From assembly GCA_965119685.1 (NCBI GenBank), contig OZ221971.1, forward strand, positions 1,922,001-1,986,000: a stretch of DNA of 64,000 bases, read 5' to 3'. Each line of letters starts with the position of its first letter. The first letter of the stretch is position 1. The notes beneath the pieces were generated by a model. It was not told the origin of the DNA. It did not search any database and saw only the letters and a list, made by a program, of their open reading frames with translations. This DNA comes from Merdibacter sp965119685 (GTDB lineage: Bacteria > Bacillota_I > Bacilli_A > Erysipelotrichales > Erysipelotrichaceae). The position numbers and the translations under genes are program-made. This document shows, piece by piece, positions 22,963 to 31,212 of the stretch.

Positions 22963-24276
22963 TTACTTCTTGATGTTGTAGAAAGCGTTCTTTCCTAAGT
23001 ACTGTGCAATGCTGTTTGCGCCGCGCTCATTGAGTTCGTCCTCAATGCGGATCAAACGGTTGTACTTAGCGATACGATCCGTTCTGGACATCGATCCGGT
23101 CTTGATCTGTCCGGCGTTAAGACCTACGGCGATATCTGCAATCGTCGTATCCTCGCTCTCACCGCTGCGGTGAGAAACAACGCAGGTATAACCGGCTTCC
23201 TTAGCCATTTCGATCGCATCGAATGTCTCTGTCAGCGTACCGATCTGGTTTACCTTGATCAGGATCGCGTTAGCGATACCCTTCTCGATACCCTCTTTTA
23301 AGATAGAAGGATTCGTAACGAACAAATCGTCACCAACCAGTTGAATCTTGTCGCCTAAGCGATCTGTCAGCTTCTTCCATCCATCCCAGTCGCGCTCTCC
23401 CAAGCCGTCCTCGATGGATACGATCGGGTATTTCTCTACCCACTCTGCATACATGTCGATCATCTCATCCGTCGTCTTTGTTCCCTGACCGGACTTACTC
23501 AGCTCATACATTCCCGTCTCATGGTTGTGGAACTCAGATGCGGCAACATCCATAGCGATGCAAATATCTTCGCCCGGAACATAACCGGCAGCCTTGATCG
23601 CCTCAACGATCAGCTCCAACGGCTCCTCATTACCCTTTTCACAGGAAGGCGCAAAACCACCCTCGTCACCGACGTTCGTGTTATAACCGCGTGCCTTCAA
23701 TACCTTACGCAGGTTGTGGAAAGTCTCGCTTCCCATACGGATTGCTTCTTTCTCGTCCTTAGCGCCGACAGGCATGATCATGAACTCCTGGAAGTCAACC
23801 GTAGAGTCGGCATGGGAACCGCCGTTCAATACGTTCATCATCGGAACCGGCAGAACCTTTCCGTTGAATCCGCCAAAATACTTATATAATGGCATACCGT
23901 AGAAGTCTGCTGCTGCCAATGCGCATGCCATGGAAACACCCAGCGTAGCGTTTGCGCCCAGATTCTTCTTGAATGGCGTACCGTCTAACTCCAGCATCAG
24001 CTTGTCGATTGCATTCTGATCAAGGCAGCTCTTTCCGATTACCTTCGGTGCGATGATCTCATTTACGTTTTTCACCGCCTGCGTAACGCCCTTGCCCATG
24101 AAGCGTCCCTTGTCGCCGTCACGAAGCTCCAGAGCCTCTCTTTCACCTGTGCTTGCACCGCTTGGTACGATTGCGCGTCCATAAGCGCCGCTCTCCGTCG
24201 TCACTTCGACTTCGATCGTCGGATTGCCTCTGGAATCAAGCACTTCTCTTGCATAAACATCAACGATAATTGACAT
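22963..24276 (-). CDS. eno: Enolase
   Basis: A 437-residue glycolytic 2-phosphoglycerate dehydratase. Signature phrases: EVLDSRGNPTIEVEV, SGASTGEREALELRDGD, VPMMNVLNGGSHADSTVDFQEFMI, the metal-ligand EDGLGERDWDGW and GDDLFVTN, the catalytic Lys in ILIKVNQIGTLTE, and the C-terminal SHRSGESEDTTIADIAVG. ATG at 24276 is chosen by AAGGAGG eight bases upstream; the longer frame is not needed. Single gene with its own terminator. Confidence 0.97.
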   Translation of the reverse strand: MSIIVDVYAREVLDSRGNPTIEVEVTTESGAYGRAIVPSGASTGEREALELRDGDKGRFMGKGVTQAVKNVNEIIAPKVIGKSCLDQNAIDKLMLELDGTPFKKNLGANATLGVSMACALAAADFYGMPLYKYFGGFNGKVLPVPMMNVLNGGSHADSTVDFQEFMIMPVGAKDEKEAIRMGSETFHNLRKVLKARGYNTNVGDEGGFAPSCEKGNEEPLELIVEAIKAAGYVPGEDICIAMDVAASEFHNHETGMYELSKSGQGTKTTDEMIDMYAEWVEKYPIVSIEDGLGERDWDGWKKLTDRLGDKIQLVGDDLFVTNPSILKEGIEKGIANAILIKVNQIGTLTETFDAIEMAKEAGYTCVVSHRSGESEDTTIADIAVGLNAGQIKTGSMSRTDRIAKYNRLIRIEDELNERGANSIAQYLGKNAFYNIKK

Positions 24277-24412
24277 GTCAAAATTCCTCCTTCGTACACT
24301 TAATATGATACAATGACTGGCACAATTATGCAATATCACGCGGGGATAAAATTGCGAAAATCACGTATTTTTCGTGATGTTTCTTCCATGAAAGAGACGC
24401 TAAAACACAACG

Positions 24413-24451
24413 CAAAAAGCAGGCGGACGCCACGCTCAGCGCTCACCTGCC
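24413..24451 (-). terminator. Terminator of HPrK/PEPCK-like gene
   Basis: Minus strand GCAGGTG ... CGCCTGC followed by five T residues, 24 bases after the stop. Confidence 0.7.
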
Positions 24452-24474
24452 CTTTTATAACCGCGCTGTCCGCG

Positions 24475-26169
24475 CTATTGCTTTTCGATGAACTCCAGCA
24501 GCTCTTTAGCGGCAATCTCCAGTCCCTCGCGCTCCTCCTTATTGAAGCCCAAATGAGTGTAGATCTCTCCGACAAAAACATTGTTTTCCTTCAGGCATGC
24601 GAATACCTCATCAATCAGCGGCTCGCATACCTCCTGCTTCTGCATCGGACCAAACGGGTTGGCAAAATAAGTTGTGGAAATGCCGACTTCCTGCGTCGTT
24701 CCCAGCGCCATGCGCTTACCCAGCTTGCATACCGCCTTGGCGTCCTCCATATCGCTGAAACGATGCAATCCCAGCTTGTTGTCATAGTTGTTGGCATAGG
24801 CGAACAGATCGATGCGATGATTGGTAGATACGACGTCATAAGGAGCTGCCGGCGTGATGACGCGGGCATTTTTCGACTCCGGTGACATGAACACGCTTCG
24901 ATCCATATCGCGATACGGCGTTCCCGGGTCCAGATCGTCCAGACGGATGAAAGCGCCGATCTCCGTTCCCTGTCCATAAGGGATGCCATCCTCGATATGA
25001 ATCGTTCCCATATCGTCAAAGACAACCTCGATCGATTTGATCTTCTCATTGCCCAACGCCTTGAGCGCCTCGATCGACTCCGACTTGCCGGCACCGGAAT
25101 CGCCCATCAGCATGATGCCCTTGCGCTTGCCGTTTTTCAGCGTGATGTTGACGAAAGCGCCGTGAATCGGCAGCCATCCCTTTTTCATCATCGCCAGATT
25201 GTGCAGCGTCAGCGACATTTTCTTGAGGTAGCCGAAATACTCGATGCGCTGGTTGTAGCTGACACAGCCAACCCAGATATCCTCTTCTTCATCGTGATAG
25301 AAAGTCGTCTCGTCCTTGCCGTCCTCATTGCCAAACAAACAGATGAGATCCGGCTTCTGTTCGCACTCTTCCTTGTTGGCGAGCTCAAAGAGGTTGCCCA
25401 AGGAGACCGCGGAAGCGAAGAAATCGCGGTGGAAATAGATAAACGCTAACAGCGAGCCGATCTTGCATGGATAACAAAACCACGTATCACCGTCTCCGGT
25501 AAATTCAGCGATGGGATGATCCTTGCGCTCGCTGAACATGCCGGTGCGCTTGTTGGATTTCGGATGCAAGATCATCGGCGTACGCAGCATGACGGAATCG
25601 ATGAACGGAATTTCCTGCAAAGCGTCGTAGCGTTCGCTGAGACGGCTTTTGTTGAGCCGTACGCTGACCGCCGCATTCGTTCCCGCCTGCATCTGGCGGT
25701 ACACTCGGTTTTTACGTCCCATGATGCGCTCTTCCATCATGCGGTAAAGCGCCAAAATCAAATTGTTGAAGTTGGAATCCAGCAATACGAAGCTGTCCGC
25801 TCCTAACGAGCGCGCCATTCCGCTGGAGATGACGGAGAAGCGCTGATGCTTTTTCCAGAAGTTATAGAGCTCATCTACGAATTCCAGCAGCTTCGCCTTA
25901 TCGTTGAGATAGAGCGATTCGACCTCCTCACAGCGAAAGATCCGCAGCATGCGAAACAGCTTGATGATCTCAAAGGTCGCTTCGCGCCCGCTTTTTCCCT
26001 GCAGGGCATATAAATAGAGATCCTCGTCATAGGATTTCAGATATTCGATATACATCCGGATAAAATTGGCAAATGTCGAGGAATTGAGAAAACTTTCCCC
26101 GTTTCTCGGATATGCCTTATTAAAATTGACAATCGCAAGATCATCGTTCAGATAAATCGATTCTTTCAT
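24475..26169 (-). CDS. HPr kinase/PEPCK-superfamily P-loop protein
   Basis: A 564-residue protein. Its C-terminal half has the P-loop GIMLMGDSGAGKSES (near residue 360) preceded by PIHGAFVNI, a layout like HPr kinase/phosphorylase, and also the PEPCK-like segment VFDDMGTIHIEDG and later RMALGTTQEVG. The N-terminal 300 residues have no family I recognise. Similar proteins are often labelled ATP-type PEP carboxykinase, but the usual PEPCK motif GLSGTGKTT is absent, so I prefer a superfamily-level name. ATG at 26169 follows GGAGGAG. A TATAAT about 35 bases before the start codon marks the promoter. Confidence 0.7.
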   Translation of the reverse strand: MKESIYLNDDLAIVNFNKAYPRNGESFLNSSTFANFIRMYIEYLKSYDEDLYLYALQGKSGREATFEIIKLFRMLRIFRCEEVESLYLNDKAKLLEFVDELYNFWKKHQRFSVISSGMARSLGADSFVLLDSNFNNLILALYRMMEERIMGRKNRVYRQMQAGTNAAVSVRLNKSRLSERYDALQEIPFIDSVMLRTPMILHPKSNKRTGMFSERKDHPIAEFTGDGDTWFCYPCKIGSLLAFIYFHRDFFASAVSLGNLFELANKEECEQKPDLICLFGNEDGKDETTFYHDEEEDIWVGCVSYNQRIEYFGYLKKMSLTLHNLAMMKKGWLPIHGAFVNITLKNGKRKGIMLMGDSGAGKSESIEALKALGNEKIKSIEVVFDDMGTIHIEDGIPYGQGTEIGAFIRLDDLDPGTPYRDMDRSVFMSPESKNARVITPAAPYDVVSTNHRIDLFAYANNYDNKLGLHRFSDMEDAKAVCKLGKRMALGTTQEVGISTTYFANPFGPMQKQEVCEPLIDEVFACLKENNVFVGEIYTHLGFNKEEREGLEIAAKELLEFIEKQ

Positions 26170-26335
26170 AGTACTCCTCCTTCTGTTTTTTTGCACGATA
26201 CGTCCATTATACATGATTTGTGAAAAAAACAAAATACGTAGAAAGATTTTTTCATTTTGTGTAAGCATTTTCATTCTTTTTTTTCTTCTGTTATGAAAGT
26301 CATCCGCCATATTTTTGAGGAAAGCGCTCTTATTT

Positions 26336-26351
26336 GTTAACAAAAGCTAAC
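26336..26351. promoter_or_regulatory. Operator-like palindrome 1 (DtxR-type)
   Basis: GTTAACAAAAGCTAAC, half-sites GTTARC/GYTAAC separated by AAAA. It lies about 30 bases upstream of the -35 of the regulator gene and 170 upstream of the divergent HPrK/PEPCK-like gene. Confidence 0.55.
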
Positions 26352-26379
26352 AGTTCTCTTTCTATTTTTCCCTCCTTTG

Positions 26380-26408
26380 TTGACAGTGATCCTAAATTGC
26401 GATACACT
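26380..26408 (+). promoter_or_regulatory. Promoter of the DtxR-like regulator
   Basis: TTGACA (26380-26385), 17-base spacer, TACACT (26403-26408). Operator 2 covers the transcription start region. Confidence 0.7.
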
Positions 26409-26421
26409 AACAGCAATTAAA

Positions 26422-26437
26422 GTTAGCAAAAACTAAC
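26422..26437. promoter_or_regulatory. Operator-like palindrome 2 (DtxR-type)
   Basis: GTTAGCAAAAACTAAC, the same motif as at 26336 with one transition per half-site. It starts 14 bases after the -10 box, a position that suits autorepression. Confidence 0.6.
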
Positions 26438-26472
26438 TAAATACTGCATATCATTGACAAGGAAGGGATTCT

Positions 26473-26853
26473 ATGGCACTCACAGAAACAAAAAGGAAAT
26501 ATCTGCTGACGATCGCATTGCTCAACGACACTCCCTCTCAATCGTTTCGGCCGATTGATCTGGCGGTTCGCTTAGGCGTTTCCCGGGCGAGCGTCAGCCG
26601 GATGCTGCTGGAATTTGTCAAAGAAGGACTGCTCGAGCAAAAGGCGCACAGCTACCAGCTCTCCGCCGAGGGCTTACAGCGCATTCAAGAGGCTTTGCGG
26701 CAATACGAAACTTGCTATTCCTTCTATACGCGCATCTTGCAGCTTTCCGAGTATGATGCCCATGAGTGCTGCATCTCCCTGTTATGTGCCTTAGAGCCGT
26801 TGACAATGCACCATCTCAAGGAACAGATGGCCGCCATGCTAAAGCGTGCCTGA
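26473..26853 (+). CDS. Short DtxR/MntR-family regulator
   Basis: A 126-residue winged-helix protein. The N-terminal part matches the DtxR/MntR DNA-binding helix: PIDLAVRLGVSRASVSRMLLEFVKEGLLEQ. The C-terminal half corresponds to the dimer/metal region, YDAHECCISLLCALEP, but lacks the MntR ligands at the N-terminus (positions equivalent to Asp8 and Glu11 are Lys and Leu), has Tyr for His77, and places Cys-Cys where MntR has His-His. It may therefore sense a different ligand or none. Own promoter, flanked by two matching palindromes, so probably autoregulated. ATG at 26473 follows AAGGAAGG. The family call is from pattern; ligand is unknown. Confidence 0.65.
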   Translation: MALTETKRKYLLTIALLNDTPSQSFRPIDLAVRLGVSRASVSRMLLEFVKEGLLEQKAHSYQLSAEGLQRIQEALRQYETCYSFYTRILQLSEYDAHECCISLLCALEPLTMHHLKEQMAAMLKRA

Positions 26854-27184
26854 CCTTCACAGTCATAGACACACGCCGCCCATCTTGCCGCCTGTATGAA
26901 AAGGGTGCTCACCCTCAAAAACTTCGCATCCCCCCTTGCTTACGCAGGGAGAGGATGCTTTTTCATTCGTCATTGCGCCCTCATCTGCCTGCATCCATCT
27001 GCGCAAGGCGGATGCTCTTCACGAAATATCCACCCACGCATTCGGCAGAAAGAGATCTCAAAACCACGTCTTCCCCTCCCCCACATCCGTTGATTTTCCC
27101 CAATTCTATCTTCAGCTTTTTCACCCATGCGCAAGCGGCGGCTTTTGCGGCAATGAGCAAGCATACGCCATTGCTAAGCGCATT
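26854..27184. other. Intergenic region, terminator-like hairpin, no gene seen
   Basis: A hairpin GCATCC...GGATGC with five T residues (about 26925-26961) ends the regulator transcript. The open frames across 26936-27188 are long only because they lack stops and have no ribosome binding sites. Nothing else recognised. Confidence 0.45.
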
Positions 27185-27222
27185 TTAAAAAACAGCAAAG
27201 GACGGCACATGACCGTCCCTTG
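27185..27222 (-). terminator. Terminator of proS operon
   Basis: Minus strand GGGACGG...CCGTCC followed by T-rich sequence GCTGTTTTTT. Confidence 0.7.
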
Positions 27223-27310
27223 CAATATTTCTTATCCCACAGTGCTTTCCCGCTGTGTTTTCTTCGTGGGCACAAAGCTTTCCTTTTGTCCGTCAGCGAT
27301 AATGACTATG

Positions 27311-29002
27311 CTATGCGACGATCGCCTTGAGATGCTCGATGCACTCGGCTACGCTCATCTCCTGCTTTTCGCCCTGCGCACGGGCAACGAATTCCACCAA
27401 GCCATTCGCAATGCCTCTGCCGACGGTAACACGGTAAGGAATGCCGATCAGCTCCATATCCTTGAATTTGACGCCGACGCGCTCGTCACGATCATCCATC
27501 AGCACCTCGATGCCCGCATCTCTCAGCGCATCATACAGCATGTTAGCCGCTGTCACCTGCTGTTCATCCTTCATAGAAACGATGACGATGCTGACCATAT
27601 ACGGAGCGATCGACAACGGCCACACGATACCGTGTTCGTCGTTATGCTGCTCGACCACCGCCGCCATACAGCGTTCTAATCCGATGCCGTAGGAGCCCAT
27701 GACAACCGGCTGCAGCTGATTGTTTTGATCAGTGTACTCCAGGCCCATCGTCTTCGCATATTTCGTTCCCAGCTTAAAGAGGTTGCCGACTTCAATGCCA
27801 TGGCGAAACTTCAGCAAGCCGCCGCAGTTAGGGCAGCGATCGCCCTCATGTACCTGTGCGATGTCGCCGACAAACGCCGCTTCAAAATCACGGACGTTGA
27901 CATTGACATAGTGATGATCGCTTTGGTTGGCGCCGACGATGAAGTTTTTCATGTGCGTCACTTCACGGTCCATCACCACCGGGCAATCGATGCCGATGGG
28001 ACCGGCAAAGCCGACGCGGGCATGCGTCACTCGCTCCACCTCGGCAAAATCAGCCATCTCCATCTCGTTGGCTTTTAACAGCTTTAACGCCTTGGTCTCG
28101 TTAAGCTCACGATCCCCCCTCAATAAGAAGGCCATCGTCTTTCCGTCTACGCGATAGATGAGCGTCTTGACAAAATCCGTCACTGCACGATGGAAGAAAG
28201 AAGCGACCTCCTCGATCGTCTTGGCGTCAGGCGTCTTTGCCAGCTCATAGGCGAACAGCTCTCCCTGGGATTCCTCTTTCGTCTCCACCACCTCGGTGAT
28301 TTCCAGATTGCTGGAGAAATCGCAATGCTCACAGCCGACGACAATATCCTCGCCGATGCCGGTGATCGCCTGAAATTCCTCTGATAACAGACCGCCCATC
28401 GCGCCGGTGTCCGCCTTGACGATCTGATAGGAGATGTCCATGCGGTCAAAGGCGTTGCAGTACGCCTGATACATCTTTTGATAAGAGACATCCAATCCCG
28501 CTAAGTCCACGTCAAAGGAATACGCATCCTTCATGATGAATTCCCGCACGCGGATCAAGCCGTAGCGCGGACGCGTCTCATCGCGGTACTTCGTCTGAAT
28601 CTGATAGAGGTTATAAGGAAAATCCTTATAGGACTTGCCCTTCATCATCGCCGCGACAGCAAACAACTCCTCATGCGTCGGTCCCAGCACATAGTTTTTC
28701 TGATAGCGGTCCTTAAGTGCGAACATGTTAGAACCAAACGCCTCTCTCCGCCCGCTTTTTTCATAGACGTCCTCTAAGATCAGCGCCGGCATCAGAAGCT
28801 CCTGCGCCCCTGCGCGATCCATCTCCTCGCGGACGATGTTCTCGATCTTTGCCAAGACGCGCTTGCCCATCGGCATAATCATGTAAATGCCGCTGCTGGT
28901 CTTTTTGATCATACCTGCGCGCACCAGCAGATTGCCGCTGCGGCTGTCCTCATCCTTTGCGTCCTCACGCATCGTATAAAAGAAACTGTTCTTTAATTTC
29001 AT
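27311..29002 (-). CDS. proS: Prolyl-tRNA synthetase
   Basis: A 563-residue class II synthetase of the bacterial ProS type. Class II motif 1 and 2 appear in the N-terminal half (SSGIYMIMPMGKRVL; FRDETRPRYGLIRVREFIMKDAYSFD region), and the inserted YbaK-like editing domain lies in the middle (about residues 240-390). Motif 3 (GSYGIGLERCMAA) and the anticodon-binding domain at the C-terminus follow. ATG at 29002 after GGGAGAG. It is the last gene of the trhP1-trhP2-proS operon. Confidence 0.97.
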   Translation of the reverse strand: MKLKNSFFYTMREDAKDEDSRSGNLLVRAGMIKKTSSGIYMIMPMGKRVLAKIENIVREEMDRAGAQELLMPALILEDVYEKSGRREAFGSNMFALKDRYQKNYVLGPTHEELFAVAAMMKGKSYKDFPYNLYQIQTKYRDETRPRYGLIRVREFIMKDAYSFDVDLAGLDVSYQKMYQAYCNAFDRMDISYQIVKADTGAMGGLLSEEFQAITGIGEDIVVGCEHCDFSSNLEITEVVETKEESQGELFAYELAKTPDAKTIEEVASFFHRAVTDFVKTLIYRVDGKTMAFLLRGDRELNETKALKLLKANEMEMADFAEVERVTHARVGFAGPIGIDCPVVMDREVTHMKNFIVGANQSDHHYVNVNVRDFEAAFVGDIAQVHEGDRCPNCGGLLKFRHGIEVGNLFKLGTKYAKTMGLEYTDQNNQLQPVVMGSYGIGLERCMAAVVEQHNDEHGIVWPLSIAPYMVSIVIVSMKDEQQVTAANMLYDALRDAGIEVLMDDRDERVGVKFKDMELIGIPYRVTVGRGIANGLVEFVARAQGEKQEMSVAECIEHLKAIVA

Positions 29003-29017
29003 CTTCTTCTCTCCCTT

Positions 29018-30244
29018 TTAATAAACATTGCGGTTGCTGCGATCATACACCTTGCGGATCATCGCATGACGTTCCATGGGAAACGCACATTTCACCTTCA
29101 CCAGCTGCATTGGCTGATTGAGCACGCTCAGCGCATGACCGTCCATATCGTAAACCTCTGCTATCCGAAACCGCGTAGCCGCCGTATGCGGACCAAACAC
29201 CTCCGCCTCGATGTGCGGATAAAAATGATTACGCACTTGCAGCAGCGCCGTCTGCTCCTTAGGATCATAGTCTATCACATCAGCGATATATTCCTGTGTG
29301 ACGCCGGCGCCGTTGGGCCCGTACAGCTGATCCTGCGATTTCGGCATCCCCAGATAAAACCCGGGGCCGGTGGGTCGGTTTTCCGCCTTGGCAATCTCTT
29401 CCTCATAGAAGGCGATGCGCTCCTCGCTTAAACGGCGGGTACTGAGATATTCGTCGATGAGCATGCGGTAGGCATGTACGACGCTGGCGATATAATAGGC
29501 GCTCTTCATGCGTCCCTCGATCTTAAGGCTGGCAACGCCGGCATCGATCAGCTTGGGGATGAAGCGAACCGCCTGTAAGTCCTTGCTGGACATGGAAAAA
29601 GGGGTCTGCTCATCGCTGATGAGCGTCTCTCCTTCATAAAGCGCATATTTCCAGCGGCAGCTCTGCGCACAGCCACCGCGGTTGGCATCGCGGTTGGTCA
29701 TGTGGTTGGAGAGCACACAGCGTCCTGAATAAGAGATGCACATGCCGCCATGGATGAACACCTCCACAGGCAAAGGCGAATGCGCTGTTGTTTCGCAGAT
29801 CGCCGATAAGGTGCACTCTCTGGCTAGTACAACCCGATCCATTCCCTGCGCCTTCCAAAAGCGGATAGCGGAAGCGTTGGTCGTGGAATGCTGGGTGGAG
29901 ATATGTACCTCTAAACGCGGTGCGCACGCTTTGCATACGCGGGCGATGGCAGGAGAGGCGACGATTACGGCATGTACCCCGGCATCCGCCAAAGCGCGCA
30001 CGTATGTCTCTAACCCCTCAAAATCATCTTCGTGCGGCAGCATGTTCACAGTCACATGCACCTTTTTACCATGCGCCTTGGCAAAGGCGGCGCCCTCGCG
30101 GATCTCGTCTAATGAAAAATTGCTGGCCCGCGAGCGCAGAGAAAACTGCTGTCCTCCGATATAGACGGCATCGGCGCCGTAAAGGACGGCGGTTTTTAAC
30201 CGCTTGAGATCCCCGGCAGGCGCCAGCAGTTCGATTGTTTCCAT
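29018..30244 (-). CDS. trhP2: tRNA hydroxylation protein TrhP2 (U32 family)
   Basis: A 408-residue U32-family protein (B. subtilis YrrO/TrhP2). These act with prephenate-dependent chemistry to form 5-hydroxyuridine at tRNA position 34; the old label is collagenase-like protease. U32 signature: EVFIHGGMCISYSGRCVLSN with cysteines, plus the C-terminal GCAQSCRW and SLKIEGRMKS. ATG at 30244 is preferred with GAGGTG six bases upstream; a GTG at 30253 is also open. It follows trhP1 by ten bases. Confidence 0.9.
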   Translation of the reverse strand: METIELLAPAGDLKRLKTAVLYGADAVYIGGQQFSLRSRASNFSLDEIREGAAFAKAHGKKVHVTVNMLPHEDDFEGLETYVRALADAGVHAVIVASPAIARVCKACAPRLEVHISTQHSTTNASAIRFWKAQGMDRVVLARECTLSAICETTAHSPLPVEVFIHGGMCISYSGRCVLSNHMTNRDANRGGCAQSCRWKYALYEGETLISDEQTPFSMSSKDLQAVRFIPKLIDAGVASLKIEGRMKSAYYIASVVHAYRMLIDEYLSTRRLSEERIAFYEEEIAKAENRPTGPGFYLGMPKSQDQLYGPNGAGVTQEYIADVIDYDPKEQTALLQVRNHFYPHIEAEVFGPHTAATRFRIAEVYDMDGHALSVLNQPMQLVKVKCAFPMERHAMIRKVYDRSNRNVY

Positions 30245-30254
30245 TCCTCTCACC

Positions 30255-31142
30255 TCACTTGACCAAAGTCGTTTTCGTATAATAAAAGCCTTCGCTGTAA
30301 CATTCCTGTGATTCCTGCTGCCGCCGTGCCATCACCTGTTCTTTACTGCGCTCTTTGCGCAAGATCGCCTGATAATCGCGCAGGGCACACAGCGCCCAAT
30401 CATCATCGTGAAAGATGCTGTCGATGCGAAAGCGGGAAACCCCCGCCGCCGCTAATGCCTGTATCTGGGCAAAGCTTTCCAGCGTGTATTCGCTGAAGAC
30501 GTGCGTACCGCTCTCATCCTCGATCACCGGCATCTGCGCCGTACGCGTCATCTCGCGCAGCCGCAGATCCCTTCGTTCGCGCACCTGCTGTTCCCTGCCT
30601 AAAAACGCATAGTAGCTGGTGAGCAGAAAACGGCGGCTGTGCATGATGGAGAAACGGCCGTGCACGAGCACTTCACACCCGGGCTGGGCATTGGCGATGG
30701 CACAGATCTCCTGCAAGGTGATCTCGCGCGCCAAGGCGACGCCCTGTACGCCCTGTTCGAGGTAAAACCTCACATCCCTGCTGTTGGCGACAAGCGTATC
30801 ACTTTGGTAGACGAGTCTGTTTTCCATCCCCAGCTGCGCCGCTTCATAGAGGACGCCCTCATCTCCAAAGTAGATGGTATCGACATCCAGCTCCTTTAGC
30901 AGACACAGAAACTCGCGCAGCCTTGGCAGTTCCTCCTCCATGAACAGACGCGTACAGTTGATCGCTGCGCGCAAGCCGCAGGCGTGAATGTCTTTAACGA
31001 GCGCGGGCAGCTCCTTCAAAGCGAAGAGATGTGCCGGGCGCAGTGAAAAAAACGGGACTGACAGCAGCAGCTCTCCTGCCCCGGCTTCCTTGAATTGTCT
31101 GATGTTGTCACGCGCATGCAGTGTGACGATCCAACGGCTCAT
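30255..31142 (-). CDS. trhP1: TrhP1-like U32-family protein
   Basis: A 295-residue shorter U32 paralogue (B. subtilis YrrN/TrhP1-like), which pairs with TrhP2 in tRNA U34 hydroxylation. It keeps the ALAREITLQEICAI and EVLVHGRFSIMHSRRFLLTSYY segments but lacks the cysteine set of the longer protein. ATG at 31142 follows AAGGGTGAG. The order trhP1-trhP2 is conserved in Bacillota (known), which supports the call. Confidence 0.87.
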   Translation of the reverse strand: MSRWIVTLHARDNIRQFKEAGAGELLLSVPFFSLRPAHLFALKELPALVKDIHACGLRAAINCTRLFMEEELPRLREFLCLLKELDVDTIYFGDEGVLYEAAQLGMENRLVYQSDTLVANSRDVRFYLEQGVQGVALAREITLQEICAIANAQPGCEVLVHGRFSIMHSRRFLLTSYYAFLGREQQVRERRDLRLREMTRTAQMPVIEDESGTHVFSEYTLESFAQIQALAAAGVSRFRIDSIFHDDDWALCALRDYQAILRKERSKEQVMARRQQESQECYSEGFYYTKTTLVK

Positions 31143-31212
31143 GTGCTCACCCTTTCAAAACGTACTCCCATTATACCATATTCCCCGCTGAATGCAGGGG
31201 GAATTTCCTTTC

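Noticed and set aside
26195..26230. Rex half-site in the promoter of the HPrK/PEPCK-like gene
   Set aside because: TTCACAA is present but the other half and the spacing do not fit.
26936..27679. 247-codon plus-strand frame
   Set aside because: Antisense to proS and reads through its terminator.
27311..31142. T-box or riboswitch ahead of the trhP-proS operon
   Set aside because: The region before trhP1 is short and shows no specifier loop or terminator/antiterminator pair.
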